Notes: a model not told the origin generated them from the letters alone. Shown: positions 25,253 to 34,293, counted from the stretch's first letter. The stretch: 64,000 nt of DNA from Rubrivivax gelatinosus (GCF_004340905.1 NZ_SLXD01000006.1:1-64000); one strand, 5' to 3'. Program-made: numbers and translations.

Positions 25253-25939
25253 TCAGTCCGGCGTGCGCGCCAGGATCCAGGCGTCGACCGCCGCGGCGCC
25301 GGCTTGGCGCAAGGCGGCGGCAGCTTCTCGCAGCGTCGTGCCGGTGGTCGCGACGTCGTCGACGAGCGCGACGCGGCGGCCGGCGAGCACGGTGCGCGCG
25401 GCCGGCGGCACGTGGAAGGCCGCGCGCAGGTTGGCCAGGCGCTCGGTGCGGCCCAGTTCGGCCTGCGGCGGTGTGTCGAGCAGGCGCTCCAGCAGGTCGG
25501 CGCGCGCCGGCACGCCGCGCCGGCGGGCGCAACGCCGGGCGATCTCCCAGGCCTGGTTGTAGCCGCGCTCGGCCAGGCGCGTGGCCGACAGCGGCACCGG
25601 CACGACGACATCCGGCGCCGGCAGCGCCGCCGCGGCGTCGGCCACCAGCGGCGCCAGCGCGGCGGCGAGTTCGACCCGGCCGTGGAACTTCAGCGCCGCG
25701 ACCAGACCGTCCCAGGGGAAGCCGTAGTCGGCCGCGCAGGCCGTGTGTTCGAAGGGTGGCGGCCGCTGGCGGCACTCGCCGCAGACATCGCCGGCGGCCA
25801 GCGGCAGCGCGCAGCACCGGCAGCGCGGCCGCGGCGCGGCGAAGCGTGCGACGCAGTCGGCGCACAGCGCCGCGCGGGTGGCGCTGCGGCAGACCTCGCA
25901 CTGTCCGGGCAGGCGGGCGAGCCAGGCGGCCGAAAGCAT
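25253..25939 (-). CDS. comF: ComF family protein (phosphoribosyltransferase-like)
   Basis: Double-zinc-ribbon plus phosphoribosyltransferase fold, 228 aa. The N-terminus has four cysteine pairs (CEVC, CADC, CRCC, CGEC); the C-terminal half has VPVPLSATRLAERGYNQA and the PRPP loop ALVDDVATTGTTL. ComF homologs are needed for DNA uptake in transformable bacteria, perhaps delivering single-stranded DNA inside the cell; competence here is inference, though pilus genes are present. Start ATG 25939, 20 bp from the divergent methyltransferase ATG. Confidence 0.94.
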   Translation of the reverse strand: MLSAAWLARLPGQCEVCRSATRAALCADCVARFAAPRPRCRCCALPLAAGDVCGECRQRPPPFEHTACAADYGFPWDGLVAALKFHGRVELAAALAPLVADAAAALPAPDVVVPVPLSATRLAERGYNQAWEIARRCARRRGVPARADLLERLLDTPPQAELGRTERLANLRAAFHVPPAARTVLAGRRVALVDDVATTGTTLREAAAALRQAGAAAVDAWILARTPD

Positions 25940-25945
25940 GGTCTC

Positions 25946-25953
25946 AATATACT
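25946..25953. promoter_or_regulatory. overlapping divergent -10 elements of comF and the methyltransferase gene
   Basis: In a spacer of only 20 bp between two divergent ATGs, TATATT on the minus strand (25951 to 25946) ends 6 nt before the comF ATG, and TATACT on the plus strand (25948-25953) ends 6 nt before ATG 25960. Neither gene has a Shine-Dalgarno sequence. Both start sites would fall at or next to the ATG. Confidence 0.5.
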
Positions 25954-25959
25954 GGCCGC

Positions 25960-26871
25960 ATGCCCGAGACCGACGCCGCCGAGCGCTCCGCACGCCGCCC
26001 GCTCGACGAGGCGGCGCTGGCGCGCGTGCTGCGCCGCCTGCGTGCCGCCGACGAGCCGCCCTGGCTGCACGGCGAGGTCGCGCGCCGCATGGCCGAGCGC
26101 CTGTCCGTGATCCGCAAGCAGCCGGCGCGGGTGCTCGACTGGTGGGCCGCCACCGGCGCCAGCCGCAGCGTGCTGGCCGCGGCCTATCCGTCGGCCGAAG
26201 TCGTCGCCGTCGAACCCGAAACCGCGCCGGCACCGGCCGCGTCGCCGTGGTGGTCGCCGCGGCGCTGGGGCGGCGCGCGTGCGCCGCAGGTCCAGGCCGA
26301 GGCCGAGGTCGCGCCCGGCGGCGCCGAGCTGGTCTGGGCGAACATGATGCTGCACGGCGTCGCCGACCCGCAGGCCGCGATGTCGCGCTGGCACCGCGCC
26401 CTGGCCGTCGACGGCTTCCTGATGTTCTCGACGCTGGGCCCCGGCACGCTGGAGCGCCTGCGCTCGATCTACGCCGAACAGGGCTGGACAGCGCCGTTCG
26501 CGCCCTTCGTCGACATGCACGACCTCGGCGACATGCTCGTCGAGGCCGGTTTCGCCGACCCGGTGATGGACCAGGAAACCATCACGCTGACATGGCCTCA
26601 CGCGGGAGCGGCAATTGCCGAGTTGAGGACCCTGGGCGGCAACGTCGACGCGTCGCGTCACCCCGGGCTGCGCACGCCTCGCTGGCGCCAGCGGCTCGAA
26701 GCGGCGCTCGTGCACGGCGCGGCTCCCGGCGGTCGCCCGGCACTCGCGTTCGAGATCGTCTTCGGACACGCCTTCCGGCCGCCGCCGCGGCCGCGTGTCG
26801 CACCGCAGACGGCGGTGCCGCTCGACGACCTGCGAAGCATGGTTCGCGCCGGCCGGAGACCTCCCGGCTAG
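25960..26871 (+). CDS. BioC-like SAM methyltransferase family protein with degenerate motif I
   Basis: 303-aa protein resembling malonyl-ACP O-methyltransferase (BioC) relatives commonly found beside cox genes in Burkholderiales. The fold-level pattern is recognisable (VLDWWAATGASRSVL, then ELVWANMMLHGVADP and DGFLMFSTLGPGTLERL), but the glycine-rich motif I expected as DxGxGxG reads DWWAATG. The C-terminal half includes LVEAGFADPVMDQE and a Pro-rich tail. Catalytic activity is therefore uncertain. It ends 15 bp before coxB. No biotin genes are nearby. Confidence 0.8.
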   Translation: MPETDAAERSARRPLDEAALARVLRRLRAADEPPWLHGEVARRMAERLSVIRKQPARVLDWWAATGASRSVLAAAYPSAEVVAVEPETAPAPAASPWWSPRRWGGARAPQVQAEAEVAPGGAELVWANMMLHGVADPQAAMSRWHRALAVDGFLMFSTLGPGTLERLRSIYAEQGWTAPFAPFVDMHDLGDMLVEAGFADPVMDQETITLTWPHAGAAIAELRTLGGNVDASRHPGLRTPRWRQRLEAALVHGAAPGGRPALAFEIVFGHAFRPPPRPRVAPQTAVPLDDLRSMVRAGRRPPG

Positions 26872-26886
26872 CGACGCGCGAGCCTG

Positions 26887-28098
26887 ATGGAGTCCAGCGA
26901 TTTGAACGACATCCAGGCGAGCGCGAACGAAACAGCAGAAGGATTTACCGCCCGGCCGCGCCTGGCGCAGGCGCTGGCCGCCGTGCTGCTGCTGTCGGCG
27001 GGGGCGGCGCAAGCCGTCGAGGACCTCGCCGGCGGCCCCGGCGTGCGCCAGCTCAACCTGCAGCCGGCGGCCACCCGCATCGCGGTCGAGCAGTACTCGC
27101 TGCACAACGTCGTGATGCTCATCTGCCTGGTGATCTTCGTCGGCGTCTTCGGGGTGATGTTCTGGTCCATCCTGAAGCACCGCAAGTCGCTGGGCCACAA
27201 GGCGGCCAACTTCCACGAGAGCGTCACGGTCGAGATCGCGTGGACCGTCGTGCCCTTCCTGATCATCATCCTGATGGGCGCGCTGGCCACGCGCACCGTC
27301 GTGGCGATGAAGGACACGACCAACGCCGACCTGACGATCAAGGCCACCGGCTACCAGTGGAAGTGGGGCTACGACTACCTGCAAGGCGAGGGCGAAGGCA
27401 TCGCCTTCCTGTCGACGCTGGACCCTCGCCACCGGCAGATGTCCGACGCCGGCCGGCCCGAGGGCAACGACTACCTGCTGCGCGTGGACAACCCGCTGGT
27501 GGTGCCGGTGCAGCGCAAGGTGCGCATCGTCACCACGGCCAACGACGTGATCCACGCCTGGGGCGTGCCGGCACTGGGCGTCAAGCAGGACGCGATCCCC
27601 GGCTTCGTGCGCGACACCTGGTTCCGCGCCGAGCGCACCGGCGACTTCTACGGCCAGTGCGTCGAGCTCTGCGGCAAGGAGCACGCGTACATGCCGATCC
27701 ACGTCAAGGTGCTCGGCGCCGCGGACTACGCCGCCTGGGTGCAGGCGAAGAAACGCGAGATGGCTGCCGCGGCCGACGACCCGAGCCGCACCTGGACGCT
27801 GGCCGAGCTGGTGACACGGGGTGAGCAGGTCTACGCCGCCAACTGCGCCGCCTGCCACCGCCCCGACGGCAAGGGCGGCGGGCCGATCAAGCCGCTGGAC
27901 GGCAGCGCCATCGTGCGCAACGAGCCGGCGCGCCAGATCGACATCGTGCTGCAAGGCGCCGCCAACGGCGCGATGCCGTCCTGGAAGGTGCTGTCGGACA
28001 CCGAGATCGCCGCCGTCGTCACCTTCACGAAGAACGCCTGGAGCAACCAGACCGGCGCGCTGGTGCAGCCCGCGCAGGTCGCCCAGGCCCGTCCTTGA
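26887..28098 (+). CDS. coxB: cytochrome c oxidase subunit II with fused cytochrome c domain (caa3-type)
   Basis: Receives electrons and passes them to subunit I; 403 aa. A short leader and signal-like segment ([15 protein letters not shown]) precede two transmembrane helices (about 75-95 and 115-135) and the periplasmic cupredoxin domain. The binuclear CuA site is intact: Cys258, Cys262, His266 and Met269 in the [12 protein letters not shown] segment. A C-terminal cytochrome c domain follows with Cys320-Ala-Ala-Cys-His324 and a downstream MPSWKVLSD Met ligand. This arrangement defines a caa3-type oxidase. First gene of the cox operon. Confidence 0.97.
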   Translation: MESSDLNDIQASANETAEGFTARPRLAQALAAVLLLSAGAAQAVEDLAGGPGVRQLNLQPAATRIAVEQYSLHNVVMLICLVIFVGVFGVMFWSILKHRKSLGHKAANFHESVTVEIAWTVVPFLIIILMGALATRTVVAMKDTTNADLTIKATGYQWKWGYDYLQGEGEGIAFLSTLDPRHRQMSDAGRPEGNDYLLRVDNPLVVPVQRKVRIVTTANDVIHAWGVPALGVKQDAIPGFVRDTWFRAERTGDFYGQCVELCGKEHAYMPIHVKVLGAADYAAWVQAKKREMAAAADDPSRTWTLAELVTRGEQVYAANCAACHRPDGKGGGPIKPLDGSAIVRNEPARQIDIVLQGAANGAMPSWKVLSDTEIAAVVTFTKNAWSNQTGALVQPAQVAQARP

Positions 28099-28126
28099 CG
28101 CCGCCCGCAGGCGGCAGGAGCCCCGA

Positions 28127-29770
28127 ATGAGCGTTGTCCTCGAGCCGCCGGTCGGCCCCGCGCACGGACCAGCACATGGCGCGCAGCACGAGCACGCCCA
28201 CGGCATCCCGCAGGGCTGGCGGCGCTGGCTCTACGCCACCAACCACAAGGACATCGGCACGATGTACCTGCTGTTCAGCTTCGTGATGCTGATCACCGGC
28301 GGCGTGCTGGCGCTGGCGATCCGCAGCGAGCTGTTCCAGCCCGGGCTGCAGTTCTTCAACCCCGAGCTGTTCAACCAGCTGACGACCATGCACGGGCTGA
28401 TCATGGTCTTCGGGGCCATCATGCCGGCCTTCGTCGGCTTCGCGAACTGGCTGATCCCGATGCAGATCGGCGCGTCGGACATGGCGTTCGCGCGCATGAA
28501 CAACCTCAGCTTCTGGCTGCTGATCCCGGCGGCGCTGCTGCTCGTCGGCTCGTTCTTCATGCCCGGCGGCGCACCGGCCACCGGCTGGACGCTGTACGCG
28601 CCGCTGACGCTGCAGATGGGCCCCAGCATGGACGCGGCGATCTTCGCGATCCACCTGATGGGCGCCAGCTCGATCATGGGCTCGATCAACATCGTCGTCA
28701 CGGTGCTCAACCTGCGCGCACCCGGCATGACGCTGATGAAGATGCCGCTGTTCTGCTGGACCTGGCTGATCACCGCCTACCTGCTGATCGCGGTGATGCC
28801 GGTGCTGGCCGGCGCGGTGACGATGACGCTGACCGACCGCCACTTCGGCACCAGCTTCTTCAACCCCGCCGGCGGCGGCGACCCGGTGATGTACCAGCAC
28901 ATCTTCTGGTTCTTCGGCCACCCCGAGGTCTACATCATGATCCTGCCGGCCTTCGGGATCATCAGCCACATCCTGCCGGCCTTCGCACGCAAGAAGCTGT
29001 TCGGCTACACCTCGATGGTCTACGCCACGGCCTCGATCGCGATCCTGTCGTTCATCGTCTGGGCGCACCACATGTACACGACGGGCATGCCGGTCACCGG
29101 CCAGCTGTTCTTCATGTACGCGACGATGCTGATCGCGGTGCCGACCGGCGTGAAGATCTTCAACTGGACGGCGACGATGTGGAAGGGCTCGATGAGCTTC
29201 GAGACGCCGATGCTCTGGGCCATCGGCTTCCTCTTCGTCTTCACGATCGGCGGCTTCACCGGGCTGATCCTGTCGATGGCGCCGATCGACATCCAGCTGC
29301 AGGACACCTACTACGTCGTCGCGCACTTCCATTACGTGCTCGTCGCCGGCTCGCTGTACGCGATCTTCGCCGGGGTCTACTTCTGGGGGCCGAAGTGGAC
29401 CGGGCGCATGTACTCCGAGTTCCACGGCAAGCTGCACTTCTGGCTGTCGCTGGTGTTCTTCAACCTGGCCTTCTTCCCGATGCACTTCCTCGGGCTGGCC
29501 GGCATGCCCAGGCGCTATGCCGACTACCCGGTGCAGTTCGCCGACTTCAACGCCGTCGCGACGATCGGCGCCTTCGGCTTCGGGATCATGCAGGTCTACT
29601 TCTTCGTCTTCGTCGTGCTGCCGATGATGCGCGGCAAGGGCGAGCCGGCGGCGGCCCGGCCCTGGGACGGCGCCGAGGGCCTGGAGTGGGAGATCCCGTC
29701 GCCGGCGCCGTGGCACAGCTTCGAGACGCCGCCGCGGCTGGACGCCAGCGCCACGCGCATCCTGCGCTGA
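28127..29770 (+). CDS. coxA: cytochrome c oxidase subunit I
   Basis: Twelve-helix catalytic subunit (547 aa) that reduces O2 and pumps protons. Seen are the low-spin heme ligand region in [11 protein letters not shown], the CuB His and cross-linked Tyr in [16 protein letters not shown], the CuB histidine pair in WAHHMYTTG and the heme ligands in [11 protein letters not shown]. The HPEVY form with its Tyr marks an A-family oxidase. N-terminal residues 1-30 are His-rich. ATG 28127 follows coxB by 28 bp. Confidence 0.98.
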   Translation: MSVVLEPPVGPAHGPAHGAQHEHAHGIPQGWRRWLYATNHKDIGTMYLLFSFVMLITGGVLALAIRSELFQPGLQFFNPELFNQLTTMHGLIMVFGAIMPAFVGFANWLIPMQIGASDMAFARMNNLSFWLLIPAALLLVGSFFMPGGAPATGWTLYAPLTLQMGPSMDAAIFAIHLMGASSIMGSINIVVTVLNLRAPGMTLMKMPLFCWTWLITAYLLIAVMPVLAGAVTMTLTDRHFGTSFFNPAGGGDPVMYQHIFWFFGHPEVYIMILPAFGIISHILPAFARKKLFGYTSMVYATASIAILSFIVWAHHMYTTGMPVTGQLFFMYATMLIAVPTGVKIFNWTATMWKGSMSFETPMLWAIGFLFVFTIGGFTGLILSMAPIDIQLQDTYYVVAHFHYVLVAGSLYAIFAGVYFWGPKWTGRMYSEFHGKLHFWLSLVFFNLAFFPMHFLGLAGMPRRYADYPVQFADFNAVATIGAFGFGIMQVYFFVFVVLPMMRGKGEPAAARPWDGAEGLEWEIPSPAPWHSFETPPRLDASATRILR

Positions 29771-29781
29771 GGGCCGCGGTG

Positions 29782-29904
29782 ATGGCGCTCGACGAGCAGC
29801 AGACCCGCCGGCGCGCCAACCGGCGCCTGGGGCTGTGGCTGGCGGCGCTGGCGCTGGCTTTCGGGCTGGCTTTCGTGCTGCGCATGAGCTGGGGGCGCGG
29901 GTGA
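29782..29904 (+). CDS. cytochrome oxidase small assembly protein
   Basis: A 40-aa single-span membrane protein: a basic N-terminus (TRRRANRRLG), one hydrophobic helix (LWLAALALAFGLAFVL) and a short charged tail. Tiny proteins of this type lie between coxA and ctaG in most Burkholderiales cox operons and are annotated as small assembly proteins; the mechanism is unknown. Starts 11 bp after coxA and overlaps the ctaG GTG by 4 bp. Confidence 0.8.
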   Translation: MALDEQQTRRRANRRLGLWLAALALAFGLAFVLRMSWGRG

Positions 29905-30476
29905 CGGCGCGGGCGCTGCTGGCCGACAACCGGCGGCTGTTCGCCAAGCTCGCCGTCGTCGCCGCGGCGATGTTCGGCTTCGGCTACGCGCTGGTGCCGA
30001 TGTACCGCGCGATCTGCGACGCGCTGGGCATCAACGTGCTGGCGCGCGCCGAGCTCAACACCGTCGGCGCCGCGGCGCCGGCGGCCAACACGCAGGTCGA
30101 CACGAGTCGCACCGTGGTCATCGAGTTCGACGCCAACGCGCGCGGGCCCTGGGAGTTCCGGCCGTCCCGGCGCACGCTGGCCGTGCACCCGGGCGAACTG
30201 GCGCGTGTCGACTACGTGTTCCGCAACCGCCAGCCGGTGGCGATGACGGCACAGGCGATCCCGAGCTACGCCCCGCAGGTCGCGGCGGCGCACTTCGGCA
30301 AGCTGGAGTGCTTCTGCTTCAGCGAATGGACGCTGCAGCCGGGCGAGCAGCGCAGCTGGCCGGTGGTCTTCGTCGTCGACCCGAAGCTGCCGCGCGAGGT
30401 GACGACGATCACGCTGTCCTACACCTTCTTCGCCGTCGGCGGGCGCACGCCGCCGGCTCCCGGGGGCGGCACGTGA
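29901..30476 (+). CDS. ctaG: cytochrome c oxidase assembly protein CtaG/Cox11
   Basis: Copper chaperone that delivers copper to the CuB site of subunit I. 191 aa: one N-terminal membrane anchor (LFAKLAVVAAAMFGFGYALV), PMYRAICDALGIN, then a periplasmic immunoglobulin-like domain with the copper-binding ECFCF motif and the FSEWTLQPGE and TTITLSYTFF stretches. The GTG 29901 start overlaps the preceding stop (GTGA); the open frame further upstream is not conserved. Confidence 0.96.
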   Translation: MTARALLADNRRLFAKLAVVAAAMFGFGYALVPMYRAICDALGINVLARAELNTVGAAAPAANTQVDTSRTVVIEFDANARGPWEFRPSRRTLAVHPGELARVDYVFRNRQPVAMTAQAIPSYAPQVAAAHFGKLECFCFSEWTLQPGEQRSWPVVFVVDPKLPREVTTITLSYTFFAVGGRTPPAPGGGT

Positions 30477-30685
30477 ACGCGCCGCGCCGCCTGCCGCTGG
30501 CCCGCACGCTGCGCGCCGTCGCCTGGTCCTTCTTCGGCGTGCGCCGCGGCGCCGCACACGAGGAGGACTTGCGCCACCTGAGTCCGGCGCTGGTGATCGC
30601 CGTCGGCATCGCCGCGGCGATCGCGCTGGTCGCCGCGCTGCTGCTGCTGGCGGCCTGGGTCGTCGACAGCGGCGTCGCCGCCTGA
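30473..30685 (+). CDS. DUF2970 small membrane protein
   Basis: 70-aa protein with one C-terminal transmembrane helix (about 43-63) preceded by RAVAWSFFGVRRGAAHEEDL, the recognisable DUF2970 pattern. Commonly found between ctaG and coxC in betaproteobacterial cox operons; function unknown. GTG 30473 overlaps the ctaG stop. Followed by AGGAG and coxC. Confidence 0.82.
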   Translation: MNAPRRLPLARTLRAVAWSFFGVRRGAAHEEDLRHLSPALVIAVGIAAAIALVAALLLLAAWVVDSGVAA

Positions 30686-30706
30686 ACCGCCACACGAGGA
30701 GTCCGC

Positions 30707-31585
30707 ATGTCCGCCCATCCGCCCGCCCGGTCCGCGTACTTCGTCCCGCCGCCGTCGAGCTATCCGGTGCAGATCGCCGGCGGCATGCTGCTGGTGATGC
30801 TCGGCGCCTCGCAGTGGGTCAACGGCGCGCGCTGGGCGCCCTGGGTCACGGCGGCGGGCCTCGCCGTCTGGCTCTGGGTGCTGTTCCACTGGTTCCGCCA
30901 GGCGGCGCACGAGAGCGAGTCCGGGCTCTATTCCGAGCAGGTCGGCGGCTCCTACCGCTGGGGCATGGCCTGGTTCATCTTCTCGGAGCTGATGTTCTTC
31001 GCCGCGTTCTTCGGCGCGCTGCTGTACGCCCGGATGATCTCGCTGCCTTCGCTGGGCAGCCTGGACCATCAGCTGCTGTGGCCCGACTTCAAGCCGCTGT
31101 GGCCCAGCGAGGCGCCGGGGCTCACGGCTTCACCGGCCGGCGTCGTCGAGCCCTTCGGGATCATCGGCCCCTGGCCGCTGCCGACGCTGAACACCGCGCT
31201 GCTGCTGAGCTCGGGGCTGACGATCACCGTCGCCCACCACCGCCTGCTGGGCGGTGAACGCACCGGCACCATCCGCTGGATGCTGGCGACCATCACGCTG
31301 GGCCTGGTCTTCCTGTGCGTGCAGGCGATCGAGTACCACCACGCCTACACCGATCTGAACCTGAAGCTGACGTCGGGCATCTTCGGCTCGACCTTCTTCA
31401 TGCTGACCGGCTTCCACGGTTTCCACGTCTTGGTCGGCCTGCTGATGCTCGCCTCGATCACGCTGCGTCTGAAGGCCGGGCACTTCACGTCCGAGCGCCA
31501 TTTCGGCTTCCAGGGCGTCGCCTGGTACTGGCACTTCGTCGATGTCGTCTGGCTGGGCCTGTACCTGCTGGTGTACTGGCTGTGA
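30707..31585 (+). CDS. coxC: cytochrome c oxidase subunit III
   Basis: Seven-helix non-catalytic subunit that stabilises proton pumping, 292 aa. Family features: YFVPPPSSYPV at the N-terminus, the EESGLYSEQ-like segment (ESESGLYSEQ), GMAWFIFSELMFF, the NTALLLSSG helix, FMLTGFHGFHVL and the C-terminal WYWHFVDVVWLGLY. ATG 30707 is preceded by GAGGAG. Its stop is only 11 bp from the stop of the oppositely oriented DUF2909 gene. Confidence 0.97.
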   Translation: MSAHPPARSAYFVPPPSSYPVQIAGGMLLVMLGASQWVNGARWAPWVTAAGLAVWLWVLFHWFRQAAHESESGLYSEQVGGSYRWGMAWFIFSELMFFAAFFGALLYARMISLPSLGSLDHQLLWPDFKPLWPSEAPGLTASPAGVVEPFGIIGPWPLPTLNTALLLSSGLTITVAHHRLLGGERTGTIRWMLATITLGLVFLCVQAIEYHHAYTDLNLKLTSGIFGSTFFMLTGFHGFHVLVGLLMLASITLRLKAGHFTSERHFGFQGVAWYWHFVDVVWLGLYLLVYWL

Positions 31586-31596
31586 ACGCGGCGCTG

Positions 31597-31803
31597 TCAG
31601 ACGGCGTTCGGCGTGATCCAGCCGAGCTGCCAGGCCAGCAGCACGCCGAGGAAGAGCGCGATCGACAGCCCGATGCGCCAGGCCAGCGCGCGCGCCATGC
31701 GGCGGTCGCGGGTGGCGGCGTCGCGGCGGCCGAGCAGCGCGACGCCGGCGGCGGCCAGCGCGCCGAAGACCGCAGCGAGCAGGGCGAGGATGGCGAACTT
31801 CAT
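31597..31803 (-). CDS. DUF2909 twin-transmembrane protein
   Basis: 68-aa membrane protein of two helices (ILALLAAVFGALAAAGVALL and ALFLGVLLAWQLGW) joined by a basic, charged loop containing RRMARALAWRI, the typical DUF2909 pattern. It is encoded against the cox operon between coxC and SURF1, an arrangement also seen in relatives. Function unknown; the location suggests oxidase assembly or a passive conserved neighbour. Confidence 0.82.
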   Translation of the reverse strand: MKFAILALLAAVFGALAAAGVALLGRRDAATRDRRMARALAWRIGLSIALFLGVLLAWQLGWITPNAV

Positions 31804-31845
31804 CGGCCCAGCGTAGCGCGCCGCCCGGCCCGGCGGGGCGCGGGG

Positions 31846-32547
31846 TTGTGGCTGATCGTGACGCTGGTGTTCGCCGCGCTGTGCGTGCGCCTGGGCTTCT
31901 GGCAGCTCGACCGTGCCGCCGCCAAGCTGGCGCTGCGCGCCGAGGTCGCCGAACGCGCGGCGCTGCCGCCGCTGGCGGCGGCAGTGCTGGCTGCAACGCC
32001 CGAAGCGGCCGCGGCGCAGCACTACCGCCGCGTCACGCTCGCCGGCCGCTGGCTGGCCGATCGCACCGTCGCGCTGGACAACCGCCAGGTCGATGGCCGG
32101 CCGGGTTTCGTGCTCGTCACCCCGCTCGTGCTGGCCGACGGCAGCGCGGTGGCGGTGCAGCGCGGCTGGCTGCCGCGCGACGCGGCCGAACGCAGCCGCA
32201 TCGCCGCGCCGCCGCTGCCGGCCGCGTTGGTGCAGGTGGCGGGGCAGCTGGCGCCGCCGCCGTCGCGGCTGTTCGCCTTCGGCGCCGACGCCCCGGGCGC
32301 GGTGATCCGCCAGAACCTGGACCTGGGCGCCTGGAGCGCCGAGATCGGCGTGCCTCTGCGCCCGCTGTCGCTGGTGCAGCTCGACGGCCCACGGACGGCG
32401 GCCGACGGCCTGCGACGCGTGATGCCGCAGCCCAGCGCCGACGTCTCGCGCCACCGGGTCTACGCCGGCCAATGGTTCCTCTTCGCCGCGCTGGCGCTCG
32501 TCTTGTATGTCGGAATCCTGGTCTTCCGTGCCCGCCGGCCACGCTGA
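31846..32547 (+). CDS. SURF1 family cytochrome oxidase assembly protein
   Basis: Heme A chaperone for oxidase biogenesis, about 233 aa. The N-terminal helix ends with LGFWQLDRAAAK, the family signature; VALDNRQVDGRPGFVLVTPL and VQRGWLPRD follow, and a C-terminal helix (YAGQWFLFAALALVLYVGIL) closes it. No ATG is available: TTG 31846 (used) or GTG 31858. It diverges from the DUF2909 gene by about 42 bp, with no clear promoter seen there. Confidence 0.9.
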   Translation: MWLIVTLVFAALCVRLGFWQLDRAAAKLALRAEVAERAALPPLAAAVLAATPEAAAAQHYRRVTLAGRWLADRTVALDNRQVDGRPGFVLVTPLVLADGSAVAVQRGWLPRDAAERSRIAAPPLPAALVQVAGQLAPPPSRLFAFGADAPGAVIRQNLDLGAWSAEIGVPLRPLSLVQLDGPRTAADGLRRVMPQPSADVSRHRVYAGQWFLFAALALVLYVGILVFRARRPR

Positions 32548-33151
32548 GCCGCCGCCCGGCCTGGTGCGCCGACGGCGGCTGACGATGCTGGCCGTCGCCA
32601 CGGTCTGCGCCGCGCCGGTGCTGGCCTCGTATCTGGCGTTCTACGTCGTGCGGCCGGCGGGCGCGCCGCGCGCCGGCATGCTGGTGCAGCCGCCGCGCGA
32701 GCTGCCGGCCGACCTGTCGCTGGCCGGCCTGGACGGCAGGCCGGTGGCGCCGGCTTCGCTGCGCGGGCAGTGGCTGCTGGTGGTCGTCGCGCCGTCGAGT
32801 TGCGGCGAGGCCTGCGAGCGGCGCCTGTTCCTGCAGCGCCAGCTGCGCGAGATGCTCGGCCGCGAGCGCGACCGCGTCGACAAGCTCTGGCTGCTGCCCG
32901 ACGCCGGCCGGCCGGCGCCGGCGCTGCAGGCCGCCGTCGAGGCCGCGCCGGCGGTGACGCTGCTGCGTGCCGACGCCGCGGCGCTGGCGCGCTGGCTGGG
33001 GCCGGCCGAGGCCGAGGACGCGCTGCTGATCGTCGACCCGATGGGCCGCGAGATGATGCGCCTGCCGGCCGGCGCCGACCCGTCGCTCGCGCGCCGCGAC
33101 CTCGAGCGCCTGCTGCGCGCCTCGGCCTTCTGGGACCGCCCGGGGCGCTGA
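32507..33151 (+). CDS. membrane-anchored SCO/thioredoxin-like cytochrome oxidase-associated protein
   Basis: 214 aa, with one N-terminal helix (LAVATVCAAPVLASYLAFYVV) and a periplasmic domain of thioredoxin/SCO character: LRGQWLLVVVAPSSCGEACERRLF places a Cys-x3-Cys (CGEAC) at the position of the SCO copper motif, and DALLIVDPMGREMMRLP matches the end of the fold. No third-ligand histidine is obvious. Such genes lie between SURF1 and ctaA in Burkholderiales and are usually called transmembrane or SCO-like proteins. ATG 32507 overlaps SURF1 by 41 bp; GTG 32528 is an alternative with a smaller overlap. Confidence 0.82.
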   Translation: MSESWSSVPAGHAEPPPGLVRRRRLTMLAVATVCAAPVLASYLAFYVVRPAGAPRAGMLVQPPRELPADLSLAGLDGRPVAPASLRGQWLLVVVAPSSCGEACERRLFLQRQLREMLGRERDRVDKLWLLPDAGRPAPALQAAVEAAPAVTLLRADAAALARWLGPAEAEDALLIVDPMGREMMRLPAGADPSLARRDLERLLRASAFWDRPGR

Positions 33152-33153
33152 CG

Positions 33154-34275
33154 ATGGCCGCCGTCGACCTCGCCCCCTTGGGCCGCCTGCTGGCGCTGGC
33201 CGCGCTGCTGGCGGCGCTGCCGCTGGGCTGGTTGCTGTGGCGCACACGCGGCGGGCGGCCGCAGGCGCGGCTGGCGGCGCTGACGACGCTGACGCTGTTC
33301 CTCGCCTTCGACCTCGTCGTCTTCGGCGCCTTCACCCGGCTGTCGGACTCCGGGCTGGGCTGCCCCGACTGGCCGGGCTGCTACGGCCACGCCAGCCCGG
33401 TCGGCGCGGCCGATCACATCGCCGCGGCGCAGCAGGCGCTGCCTTCGGGGCCGGTGACCTGGTCCAAGGCCTGGATCGAGATGATCCACCGCTACCTGGC
33501 GATGACCGTCGGCGCGTTGGTGCTGGTGCTCGCGGTGGCCAGCGTGCGCGCCCGGCGCTCGCTGCCGCACGGCGCCGGCTGGGCGCTGGCGACGCTGGTC
33601 TGGGTGCTGGCGCAGGGGCTGCTGGGCAAGTACACGGTGACGCTGAAGCTGTTCCCGGCCGTCGTCACGCTGCACCTGCTCGGCGGCCTGGGGCTGCTGG
33701 CGCTGCTGGCCTGGCAGCAGGCGTCGTGGCGCCTGGCGCGGCCGTCGGCGCCACCGGGGCTGCGGGCGTTGGCGCTCGCCGGCTTCGCCGTGCTGATGCT
33801 GCAGGCCGCGCTGGGCGGCTGGGTCAGCAGCAACTACGCGGTGCTCGCCTGCACCGGCTTTCCGGCGTGCAACGGCGAGGCCTGGCCGGCGATGGACGCC
33901 GGAGCCGGCTTCGGCCTGTGGCGCGAACTGGGCCGTGGCAGCGACGGCGCCTTGCTGTCCTTCGAGGCCCTGGTCGCGATCCACATGGCGCACCGGCTGT
34001 TCGCGCTGGTGGCCGTCGCGGTCCTGGCCGCGCTGGCCTGGCGGCTGTGGCGCGCGCCGGGCTGGCGCCGCTTCGGCGCCGTGCTGGCGGCGCTGCTGCT
34101 GTTGCAGCTCGCCAGCGGCCTGTCCAACGTCGTGTTCGGCTGGCCGCTGGCCGCCGCGCTGGTGCATTCGGCCGGCGCCGCGGCGCTGGTCGTGCTGCTG
34201 GCCAGCGTCGTCGCGCTCGCTGCGCCGGCGGGTTCGCGACGTGCCAGCGTGCAGCCGCAACCCGTCGCCGCCTGA
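33154..34275 (+). CDS. ctaA: heme A synthase CtaA (Cox15)
   Basis: Oxidises the C8 methyl group of heme O to the formyl of heme A. 373 aa with eight predicted helices in two repeats. Conserved histidines appear in EMIHRYLAM and VVTLHLLGG of the first half and IHMAHRLFAL and ALVHSAGAA of the second; RLSDSGLGCPDWPGC and ACTGFPACNGEAWP carry the paired cysteines of the extracytoplasmic loops. ATG 33154 follows the previous stop by 2 bp. Confidence 0.95.
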   Translation: MAAVDLAPLGRLLALAALLAALPLGWLLWRTRGGRPQARLAALTTLTLFLAFDLVVFGAFTRLSDSGLGCPDWPGCYGHASPVGAADHIAAAQQALPSGPVTWSKAWIEMIHRYLAMTVGALVLVLAVASVRARRSLPHGAGWALATLVWVLAQGLLGKYTVTLKLFPAVVTLHLLGGLGLLALLAWQQASWRLARPSAPPGLRALALAGFAVLMLQAALGGWVSSNYAVLACTGFPACNGEAWPAMDAGAGFGLWRELGRGSDGALLSFEALVAIHMAHRLFALVAVAVLAALAWRLWRAPGWRRFGAVLAALLLLQLASGLSNVVFGWPLAAALVHSAGAAALVVLLASVVALAAPAGSRRASVQPQPVAA

Positions 34276-34293
34276 CCCCCGAGGAGACCGCCC

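Noticed and set aside
27844-27858. CAACH in coxB as a separate cytochrome gene or frameshifted fusion
   Set aside because: The cytochrome c domain is continuous in frame with the CuA domain, which is the normal caa3-type subunit II design.
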